From JAHITU01 sp043800905 (GTDB lineage Bacteria > Patescibacteriota > Minisyncoccia > Phycocordibacterales > UBA12079): DNA of 25,900 nt. Below the pieces are notes generated by a model. It saw only the letters and a list, made by a program, of their open reading frames with translations, was not told the origin of the DNA and ran no database searches. The position numbers and the translations under genes are program-made. The DNA is taken from NCBI GenBank assembly GCA_043800905.1, contig JAZDMO010000011.1, positions 1-25,900 on the forward strand, read 5' to 3'. Shown here one piece after another: positions 1 to 4,627 of this stretch; position 1 is the stretch's first letter, and each line of letters starts with the position of its first letter.

Positions 1-79
1 TTCTTACTCCATAGCCTTTGTAGACCATGTGAGCTGCATCTCTACGAACTTTAGGCATATTTGGATTCTTTGTATACAT
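1..79 (-). CDS. N-terminal fragment of a probable transposase/HTH protein (runs off the left edge)
   Basis: Reading the minus strand from ATG at 79 gives 26 open codons to the window edge, beginning MYTKNPNMPKVRRDAAHMV and ending GYGVR. The pattern NPNxPKVRRxA followed by a basic, glycine-containing stretch resembles the start of helix-turn-helix transposases (IS481/IS3-like integrases) that I recall from CPR genomes; this is family recollection, not a search. A second possible start is the internal Met at 58. No Shine-Dalgarno site is seen. The hairpin at 94-114 lies just upstream and could belong to the end of the mobile element. Only the extreme N terminus is visible, so the function is tentative and it is unknown whether the gene is intact. 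Confidence 0.5.
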   Translation of the reverse strand, partial: MYTKNPNMPKVRRDAAHMVYKGYGVR

Positions 80-93
80 AATGCTTGAATATT

Positions 94-114
94 ACACTTT
101 TTTGTTAAAAGTGT
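94..114. repeat. Small inverted repeat upstream of the transposase-like start
   Basis: ACACTTTT (94-101) and AAAAGTGT (107-114) form a perfect 8-bp stem with a 5-nt loop. It lies between the divergent starts at 79 (minus) and 241 (plus). It may be an element end or a regulatory hairpin; nothing decides between these. Confidence 0.45.
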
Positions 115-143
115 TTCCAAGCTATTGGGATATTACGAAAATA

Positions 144-172
144 TTGACAATCCGTTGATAACATATTATTAT
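144..172 (+). promoter_or_regulatory. Sigma-70-type promoter for the 112-aa gene
   Basis: TTGACA at 144-149 is followed after exactly 17 nt by TATTAT at 167-172. The expected transcription start near 179 leaves a leader of about 60 nt before the ATG at 241. Confidence 0.65.
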
Positions 173-240
173 ATTAGCCAGTAAGAACCTTAAATAACGC
201 TTGAAAAAGCAAACAGCCTAAATTGGCGAAAGGAGAAACT

Positions 241-579
241 ATGTGTTTCTGTGAACTGAAAACTGCCATTATGAATGGTACTATTTTGGTGGTAAATGGT
301 AAGGGGGAAAAGAAATTTTTCCCCGATAAAACTTATGTTCGTTTTGTTGTTTCACCTCGTTTTGTCCCTAGCGACCCAAGGGAGACTTGGGGAGTTGTTT
401 GGGCCCGTTTGGGTTCTTTACAAGAATTCAACGGCAGATACAAAAGGGTTGTGGAAGTGATTGTTCCGCAACCCCCAGATGTTTTTTTTGAGGGTTGTTA
501 CGAAGATATCAAAAAGTTAACTGATTTCAAAAATATCGACTTCAATAACCTCAAAAGGAAATTTGCTTATGCTTGTTGA
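241..579 (+). CDS. Small orphan protein, 112 aa, unknown function
   Basis: The start is ATG 241 because AAAGGAG (229-235) sits six bases upstream; the in-frame TTG at 223 would lie upstream of that ribosome site. The product is soluble-looking, with no signal peptide or membrane segment. It begins with a short Cys-containing stretch (MCFCELK), is rich in aromatic and valine residues (RFVVSPRF, WGVVWARL), and ends in a basic tail. I do not recognise a domain. It stands alone, with its own TTGACA promoter at 144-172 and a strong hairpin at 596-630. It ends in TGA, which in this window is used only by small Shine-Dalgarno-led genes. It is one of a set of such orphan genes and is probably an accessory gene. 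Confidence 0.75.
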   Translation: MCFCELKTAIMNGTILVVNGKGEKKFFPDKTYVRFVVSPRFVPSDPRETWGVVWARLGSLQEFNGRYKRVVEVIVPQPPDVFFEGCYEDIKKLTDFKNIDFNNLKRKFAYAC

Positions 580-595
580 TACATTACCCGTGCCG

Positions 596-630
596 AAAGG
601 GTCGTTGTCTAATTCAGACAACGACCCTTT
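596..630 (+). terminator. 15-bp hairpin after the 112-aa gene
   Basis: A perfect 15-bp stem (596-610 with 616-630) and a 5-nt loop AATTC, rich in GGGTCG/CGACCC. It starts 16 nt after the stop codon. No U-tract follows beyond the three T of the stem, so termination strength is uncertain. Confidence 0.6.
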
Positions 631-740
631 AAAAATGTAAAAAAATATGGAATAATAGGGCTTTAGTAATAATGTATAAAAAATTTACTTCGTAAGTTTT
701 TTCCTAATAACCTAAAAGCTATAAGCTAAAAACTAATATA

Positions 741-1835
741 ATGCTTTCGATTGGAATTGTTGGCTTGCCTAATGTTGGAAAATCTACTTTGTTTAATGCT
801 CTGACAGAAAAGGCGGTGCCAGCGGAAAATTATCCTTTTTGTACTATTGACCCAGCGGTGGGTGTGGTTTCTGTGCCTGATGAACGATTAAAAAAATTAA
901 GTGAATTTTCTAAGTCGAAAAAAACAGTTTCAACCGCTATTGAATTTGTCGATATTGCCGGCTTGGTTAAAGGAGCTTCAGAAGGAGAAGGTTTAGGAAA
1001 TAAGTTTTTAGCTAATATTCGTGAGACTGATGCTATTTTGGAAGTAGTACGAATTTTTGAAGATGACAAAGTAATTCATGTGGACGGAAAAATTGATCCC
1101 ATGAGTGATATTGAAGTGATTAATCTTGAATTGATTATGGCGGATTTGCAGACCGTAACGAAGCGATTAGGAACTGTAGAAAAGGATGCTAAGAGAGGAG
1201 ATAAAAAGGCTGTTCGAGAAAAAGAAATTTTACAACAATTTGAAAAACTTTTTGATGCTGGTAAATTAGCTAATTCTTTAAATTTTTCCGAAGAAGATCA
1301 AAAGATTGTTAAAGGGTTAAATCTTTTAACCACCAAACCAATTTTATATGCTTTGAATAAAAAAATGGGAGGAAATAATTTGGACGAAATGGATGACCCA
1401 AGATGGGACGAATTGATGAATTTTTTTGAAAGTACTGGTTCAAAATGGGTGAAGGTGGATGCTCAAATAGAACACGAATTGAAAGATTTGCCGGAAGAAG
1501 ATAGAGAAGAGTATAAACAAAATTTAGGTGGCTCTAGTGATGATGTGGATTATTTAATACGAAAAGGTTATGAGCTTTTAGATTTGATTACTTATTTTAC
1601 AACAGGTGAAGATGAATCTCGGGCTTGGACAACTAAAAGAAATTCTAGTGCCCCTGAAGCTGGTCGAGCAATTCACAATGATTTTAAAGATAAATTTATT
1701 CGAGCTCAAGTGATAAATTGGGAAACTTTATTAACCGCTGGAACACGGGCAGAAGCTCGCGAGAAAGGTCTAATCCGAACAGAAGGAAAAGAATATGTTG
1801 TGCAAGATGGAGACGTTATTGAGTTTTTGATATAA
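741..1835 (+). CDS. ychF: Ribosome-binding ATPase/GTPase YchF (OBG family)
   Basis: This is YchF, a universally conserved OBG-family P-loop protein that binds ribosomes and hydrolyses ATP in preference to GTP. The 364-aa length matches the family. The P-loop GLPNVGKS lies at residues 8-15, followed by the typical TLFNALT and the YPFCTIDP switch I. The G3 motif is DIAGLVKGAS, with the EGEGLGNKFL segment directly after. A coiled-coil insertion occupies the middle, and the C-terminal TGS-type region ends in VQDGDVIEF. The start at 741 gives the classic MLSIGIVGLPN N terminus. No Shine-Dalgarno site is visible; the upstream sequence is an AT-rich stretch of CTAAAAGCTATAAGCTAAAA type. It is monocistronic, and the GC-rich repeat at 1864-1906 probably terminates it. 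Confidence 0.97.
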   Translation: MLSIGIVGLPNVGKSTLFNALTEKAVPAENYPFCTIDPAVGVVSVPDERLKKLSEFSKSKKTVSTAIEFVDIAGLVKGASEGEGLGNKFLANIRETDAILEVVRIFEDDKVIHVDGKIDPMSDIEVINLELIMADLQTVTKRLGTVEKDAKRGDKKAVREKEILQQFEKLFDAGKLANSLNFSEEDQKIVKGLNLLTTKPILYALNKKMGGNNLDEMDDPRWDELMNFFESTGSKWVKVDAQIEHELKDLPEEDREEYKQNLGGSSDDVDYLIRKGYELLDLITYFTTGEDESRAWTTKRNSSAPEAGRAIHNDFKDKFIRAQVINWETLLTAGTRAEAREKGLIRTEGKEYVVQDGDVIEFLI

Positions 1836-1863
1836 AAACTCAAAATTTCAAATTTCAAATTTT

Positions 1864-1906
1864 AACCTGCCTGCCCCTGCACGTCGGCAGGCGGGGCAGG
1901 CAGGTT
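1864..1906 (+). terminator. GC-rich palindromic repeat acting as ychF terminator
   Basis: AACCTGCCTGCCCC (1864-1877) pairs perfectly with GGGGCAGGCAGGTT (1893-1906), and T residues follow. The inner part contains CGGCAGG, the core of a repeat family seen again at 14541-14580, 16843-16860 and 17572-17591. It lies 28 nt after the ychF stop codon. Confidence 0.7.
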
Positions 1907-1950
1907 TTTAAATAGTTTACAATTTATCAATTTTCAATTTTTTAAACTAA

Positions 1951-1995
1951 GACGGGCGAGGCAAACCTGCCCGCCTTGGGAGGAGCCTTGCCCAT
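1951..1995. repeat. GC-rich imperfect palindrome (GGGCGAGGC type)
   Basis: GGGCGAGGC (1954-1962) faces GCCTTGCCC (1985-1993) with one mismatch, and CCTGCCCGCC lies inside. It stands out as a GC island in AT-rich surroundings. The related GGGCGAG/CTCGCCC palindrome at 14592-14612 suggests a dispersed family. Confidence 0.5.
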
Positions 1996-2017
1996 CTTTT
2001 GTTCCGTTTTTTTTGTT

Positions 2018-2098
2018 CGTCATTGCGAAATATTTTTAGAGAATTTTTTTGAAAAATTTTTTCAAAAAAATTCTATAAAAATATTGTGGCAATCCAGA
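2018..2098. repeat. Palindromic repeat with CGTCATTGCGA / GGCAATCCAG ends
   Basis: The ends CGTCATTGCGA and GGCAATCCAG match the general pattern CGTCATTGCGAG...GAAGCAATCC, known as a dispersed intergenic repeat in many bacteria. Between them lies a nearly complete AT-rich palindrome: ATATTTTT, then AGAATTTTTTTGAAAAA and the complement of both. Related copies are at 14630-14658 and, inside tsaD, at 16456-16490. Confidence 0.7.
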
Positions 2099-2113
2099 AA
2101 AAACTCTTAAATT

Positions 2114-2141
2114 TTAAACGGCTCATTTGTGAGCTGTTTAA
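2114..2141. repeat. 12-bp hairpin
   Basis: TTAAACGGCTCA pairs with TGAGCTGTTTAA (one G-U pair) around a 4-nt loop. It lies in the long intergenic region, 50 nt upstream of a promoter-like TTGACA. The role is unknown; it may terminate transcription coming from upstream. Confidence 0.5.
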
Positions 2142-2193
2142 TAAGGCTCTATTACTTAATATTTTTTATATATTTAATTATAAACATAACGAG

Positions 2194-2221
2194 TTGACAC
2201 GAATTTTAAATCGTATAATAT
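2194..2221 (+). promoter_or_regulatory. Promoter for the 2230-2386 RNA
   Basis: A consensus TTGACA at 2194-2199 is followed by overlapping -10 candidates: TATAAT at 2214 (14-nt spacer), TAATAT at 2216 (16-nt spacer) and TATAAT at 2219 (19-nt spacer). The start would be near 2228-2232. No protein-sized ORF follows until 2483. Confidence 0.55.
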
Positions 2222-2229
2222 AATAAATA

Positions 2230-2386
2230 TATGCAGAATATTTTTGCTACAATATCACAAATTGTCTTTTCAGGCATTTACCTACCTAAATTAAAAAGGG
2301 AGAGTTTTGGTGTTAGTAGAAAGAAATAGAAGAAGCTAAAAAATATTTAAACCAAAATTCTCCCGCCATCGGGGGAATATTTTTTG
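2230..2386 (+). ncRNA. Candidate attenuator-type leader or small structured RNA
   Basis: Downstream of the TTGACA promoter the RNA can form two mutually exclusive structures. The first pairs 2298-2311 (GGGAGAGTTTTGGT) with 2351-2364 (ACCAAAATTCTCCC) over 14 bp with one G-U pair. The second is an intrinsic terminator, TTCTCCCG (2358-2365), loop CCAT, CGGGGGAA (2370-2377), followed by TATTTTTT. The two share bases 2358-2364. The left arm also contains a GGGAG ribosome-site-like sequence in front of a 9-codon ORF (GTG at 2310, MLVERNRRS, TAA at 2337-2339). An upstream small hairpin (ACAAT/ATTGT) is also possible. This is the architecture of an attenuator or riboswitch-type switch, but I match it to no known class. 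The gene it would control is the 57-aa gene at 2483. A stand-alone sRNA is the alternative. The 5' end is approximate. Confidence 0.45.
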
Positions 2387-2390
2387 GCTT

Positions 2391-2424
2391 ATTTCTAAAA
2401 AATTAAAATTAATTTTTTAGAAAT
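2391..2424. repeat. Perfect 15-bp AT-rich palindrome
   Basis: ATTTCTAAAAAATTA (2391-2405) pairs without mismatch with TAATTTTTTAGAAAT (2410-2424) around a 4-nt loop. It follows the terminator at 2358-2386 and precedes the gene at 2483. Confidence 0.6.
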
Positions 2425-2482
2425 AGATCAAAATAGGTTTGGTCTATAATTAGGAAGTTCTTTTTAAAAGAGGAGATGAATT

Positions 2483-2656
2483 ATGAAAGAAAAAGTACAG
2501 GAGATTAATTTTGATGATGATGGCCGGAATTATTTTACGGATAGACAGACAAGGGCGATGGAAGCTATCAAAGCTCAAACGAAGGATCCTCGTCTGTGTT
2601 GCACTCTGGTACCTGAGAAAAGAAAAGGTTGTCTTTTCTCGGATTGTGGACGGTAA
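2483..2656 (+). CDS. Small orphan protein, 57 aa, unknown function
   Basis: The ORF starts at ATG 2483, ten bases after an excellent AGAGGAG ribosome site (2469-2475), and ends in TAA. The product begins MKEKVQEINFDDDGRNYFTD, continues with a charged helix-like segment (RQTRAMEAIKAQTKD), and ends in a cysteine-rich tail with C39, C40, C50 and C55 (LCCTLV, KGCLFSDCGR). Four cysteines could bind a metal, but no known zinc-ribbon spacing is evident. A strong terminator follows at 2671-2699, and TATAAT at 2445-2450 may be its own -10. Longer reading frames overlapping it on both strands lack ribosome sites, so this short frame is the likely real gene. Function unknown. Confidence 0.65.
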   Translation: MKEKVQEINFDDDGRNYFTDRQTRAMEAIKAQTKDPRLCCTLVPEKRKGCLFSDCGR

Positions 2657-2670
2657 CATTTTTCTAAACA

Positions 2671-2699
2671 AGGGCTTTCTGCATTTAGCAGGAAGCCCT
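2671..2699 (+). terminator. Intrinsic terminator of the 57-aa gene
   Basis: AGGGCTTTCTGC (2671-2682) and GCAGGAAGCCCT (2688-2699) form a 12-bp stem with one G-U pair and loop ATTTA. It is followed by a T-rich run from 2702. Confidence 0.8.
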
Positions 2700-2760
2700 G
2701 CTTTTATTTCTATTTTTTGATATAATGTACTAATTAGTATTAGTGGTGTTTTAAATAATC

Positions 2761-2833
2761 ACCCTAGTGAAATATTTTTTAATTTTTATTAAAAAATTAA
2801 AAAACTCATTTTAAAAAATGAATTTCACAGGGT
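2761..2833. repeat. Composite palindrome (three-way-junction shape)
   Basis: The closing stem pairs ACCCT-A-GTGAAAT (2761-2773) with ATTTCACAGGGT (2822-2833), with one bulged A. Inside are two further hairpins: TTTTTTAATTTTT (2775-2787) with its complement (2792-2804), and TCATTT/AAATGA around 2806-2821. GC-containing ends enclosing AT palindromes resemble the layout at 2018-2098. It sits just upstream of the gene at 2873. Confidence 0.55.
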
Positions 2834-2873
2834 AATATTTTTCTAATTCACTACGTTCGTAAGAAAAATATTA
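2833..2873 (+). promoter_or_regulatory. Hairpin covering the start region of the 184-aa gene
   Basis: TAATATTTTTCT (2833-2844) pairs perfectly with AGAAAAATATTA (2862-2873); the last A is the first base of the start codon. There is no Shine-Dalgarno site. The stem would hide the start region in RNA, so it could affect translation; alternatively it is just another repeat. Confidence 0.4.
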
Positions 2874-3427
2874 TGCAAACAAAACAAATTTTAAAATGGC
2901 CGTTGATTGTAGGGATTGTGGTTGTGCTTAACCTATTTTTTGCTTATGCAATTAAAGTAGCTTATCCAGAACCAGAATATACAAATTTTTGTGAAGATAA
3001 ACCTATAGTTAAACAAATAGATAACCAAGAAGAATGTTTAGTTGAGGGAGGTCAATGGACAGAAAATATTGAGAGATTAAAACCAGTTTCTATGTATGAA
3101 GGGGAAATGATGACAGTGGATAACCCTACTGGCTGGTGTAATCAACAATTCACTTGCAACGAAGAATATCAAACAGCTCGCGAAGATTATGAAAGAAATG
3201 TCTTTATGGCTTTAGTTATTTTTGGAGTAATTGTGACTGTAATTGGTTTTATGACTCAAGGTAAAGAAGTGATTTCGGTTGCTATGTCTTTGGGTGGGGT
3301 GCTTTCTTTTATCATTGCTTCTATTCGTTATTGGCAATATGCGAGTGATTGGCTACATTTGGCGATTTTGGGAATAGCCTTGGGGGTTTTGATCTACTTA
3401 GGAATAAAAAAGTTTACAGATAATTAA
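2873..3427 (+). CDS. Membrane protein with cysteine-rich external loop, 184 aa
   Basis: I do not recognise a named family, but the topology is clear. A first membrane segment (about residues 8-28, LIVGIVVVLNLFFAYAI) is followed by a loop of about 80 residues with four cysteines (FCED, EECL, WCNQ, FTCN). Three more hydrophobic segments follow at about 110-128, 136-152 and 160-180. The four loop cysteines probably form disulfides outside the membrane, which is an inference. Start ATG 2873 lies in a hairpin and lacks a ribosome site. The strong terminator at 3555-3587 lies downstream, after an inverted repeat. It has no operon partners. Confidence 0.8.
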   Translation: MQTKQILKWPLIVGIVVVLNLFFAYAIKVAYPEPEYTNFCEDKPIVKQIDNQEECLVEGGQWTENIERLKPVSMYEGEMMTVDNPTGWCNQQFTCNEEYQTAREDYERNVFMALVIFGVIVTVIGFMTQGKEVISVAMSLGGVLSFIIASIRYWQYASDWLHLAILGIALGVLIYLGIKKFTDN

Positions 3428-3544
3428 TCCAAAATTAATGCACTTCTTTGTCGTCTTCGAAAAAATATTCTTCACCGTATACTCGATACGGCTCAGCATA
3501 TTTTTTCTCGTCTCCTCGAATTGCATCTAATTTTGGATTAATTA
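3421..3544. repeat. Inverted-repeat-bounded element of about 124 bp
   Basis: The arms, 3421-3442 and 3522-3544, pair over about 22 bp with a single inserted base (core TAATTAATCCAAAATTA). The centre holds CCGTAT (3475-3480) and ATACGG (3486-3491), and CGAAAAAATAT/ATATTTTTTCTCG pairs in between. The whole can fold as one long imperfect hairpin. The left arm overlaps the last codons of the 184-aa gene. Confidence 0.55.
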
Positions 3545-3560
3545 AGAATTGGTTAAAAAA
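3435..3560 (-). pseudogene. Possible C-terminal remnant of a protein gene
   Basis: One minus-strand frame ending at TAA 3437-3435 reads like the end of a real protein: LINPKLDAIRGDEKKYAEP, then YRVYGEEYFFEDDKEVH and stop. It is acidic and aromatic-rich and has no internal stop, but there is no start codon with a ribosome site, and the 3555-3587 terminator hairpin lies where the upstream part should be. I cannot name a parent family. Chance is possible, because the same DNA is strongly palindromic. Confidence 0.3.
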
Positions 3561-3587
3561 GGTCAGTGCTTCGCACTGACTTTTTTT
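3555..3587 (+). terminator. Intrinsic terminator after the 184-aa gene
   Basis: GTCAGTGC (3562-3569), loop TTC, GCACTGAC (3573-3580), flanked by A6 upstream and T7 downstream. The A/T flanks let it work in both directions. Confidence 0.8.
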
Positions 3588-3668
3588 AGTTGATAAAAAA
3601 ATACTTTTGTTTTATATTAAAAAAAGTTTTCATTAATTGTTCTTAACTTTTTGGAAAAGGAGATTGGT

Positions 3669-3956
3669 ATGATTATAGATCTTGGAGCATTCGTGGGTTT
3701 AGTTTTTCTTGGAATGATTATTTCGTTGATGGTAAATTTCACTCCTTATTTTTTGGGTGAATCTCGAAATATAGGACTTTTTTCTGGAGTGTTAGTTGCT
3801 TCTATCATTTTAGAGATAATTAATATTTATAATAGGATTTTTGTATTGCCGAAATTTCTTGATGAAACCGTTGTCTTTTTTGTCGTTTTATTTTTTTCGA
3901 GTCTCATATTTGGGATTCTTCTTTTCATCTTTGTGAAAAGAAAACAAAGGGTGTGA
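3669..3956 (+). CDS. Small membrane protein, 95 aa, unknown function
   Basis: Start ATG 3669 is preceded by AAAAGGAG (3655-3662); the TTG at 3651 is in frame but lies upstream of that ribosome site. The product has three hydrophobic segments, at about residues 4-24 (LGAFVGLVFLGMIISLMV), 37-54 and 67-90 (VVFFVVLFFSSLIFGILLFIF), and ends in a basic tail KRKQRV, which suggests a cytoplasmic C terminus. I recognise no family. It is a single-gene unit with a strong terminator at 3978-4007 and a TGA stop, like other small orphan genes in this window. Confidence 0.7.
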   Translation: MIIDLGAFVGLVFLGMIISLMVNFTPYFLGESRNIGLFSGVLVASIILEIINIYNRIFVLPKFLDETVVFFVVLFFSSLIFGILLFIFVKRKQRV

Positions 3957-3977
3957 AAAAAGCTGGTGTTGTGTTTT

Positions 3978-4007
3978 AAAGGGTTGCTCGCAAGCGAGCG
4001 ACCCTTT
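3978..4007 (+). terminator. Intrinsic terminator of the 95-aa gene
   Basis: AAAGGGTTGCTCG (3978-3990) pairs with CGAGCGACCCTTT (3995-4007) around CAAG, with one G-U pair. A run of T follows. Confidence 0.85.
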
Positions 4008-4048
4008 TTTTCTTTTATAGTTTTGTGGTAAAATGACTTTTATCTGGT

Positions 4049-4561
4049 ATGGTAAAGAAAGTTAAAAATGAAAATAATTACGCTTTTATAGATGGGCAAA
4101 ATCTATATATGCAAACCGAATGGGATATTGATTTTAAGAGATTTCGTGTTTATCTAAAAGATAAGTTTCAAGTAAGTGATGCTTATTATTTTCTTGGTTT
4201 TGAAGGGAAAGAAAGTAAATTATACGTGGGGTTGCAAAAAGCAGGTTTTATTTTAATGTTTAATGATAGGGGTGAAAATTTAGAAAGTGAGAAAAAGGGA
4301 AATGTTGATACTAATTTGGTTTTTGAGGTAATGAAAAATTTGATAGATGAAGATTTCGGTAAAGTTATTGTTGTTAGTGGCGACGGAGATTATAAAAGAA
4401 TGATTGATTATTTAATTGAGAAAGATAGATTTAAAACTCTTCTTGTTCCAACTAATAATGTTTCTTCTTTGTATAGACAAATTGAAAAGTCTTTTGTGTC
4501 AAAAATTGATTATTTAAGAAACAAGATAGAGTATAAAAGAAAAAGATCCCATAGGGACTAA
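4049..4561 (+). CDS. NYN-domain (PIN-like) protein, LabA/DUF88 type
   Basis: The 170-aa protein matches the NYN/LabA-like branch of the PIN nuclease fold. The expected acidic and polar positions are present: FIDGQNL near the N terminus (D15, N18), KGNVDTNL (D87), and VVSGDGDYKRM (D112, D114). The end, LRNKIEYKRKRSHRD, is basic. Known members are metal-dependent RNases or RNA-processing factors; the substrate here is not known. The ATG at 4049 is preceded by TAAAAT (about 4029-4034), so the mRNA may be nearly leaderless, and no Shine-Dalgarno site is seen. A hairpin at 4539-4581 overlaps the end of the gene. The gene stands alone between the small membrane protein gene and leuS. Confidence 0.85.
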   Translation: MVKKVKNENNYAFIDGQNLYMQTEWDIDFKRFRVYLKDKFQVSDAYYFLGFEGKESKLYVGLQKAGFILMFNDRGENLESEKKGNVDTNLVFEVMKNLIDEDFGKVIVVSGDGDYKRMIDYLIEKDRFKTLLVPTNNVSSLYRQIEKSFVSKIDYLRNKIEYKRKRSHRD

Positions 4562-4581
4562 CCCCTTCAGGAATCTTTTTC
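4539..4581 (+). terminator. Terminator overlapping the NYN gene's 3' end
   Basis: GAAAAAGAT then CC (4539-4550) pairs with GG then ATCTTTTTC (4570-4581) with one mismatch, and GGG/CCC pair inside. The T-run is part of the stem. The stop codon (4559-4561) lies in the loop region. Confidence 0.55.
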
Positions 4582-4627
4582 GTCAATATTCATATATAAT
4601 AATAACATTATTTTTTAAAAAAGCAAG

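Noticed and set aside
2450..2720. Longer open frames on both strands overlapping the 57-aa gene
   Set aside because: Neither has a ribosome site or protein-like sequence; the ATG at 2483 has an excellent one.
3651..3668. TTG start at 3651 for the 95-aa membrane protein
   Set aside because: The codon lies before the AAAAGGAG site that serves ATG 3669.
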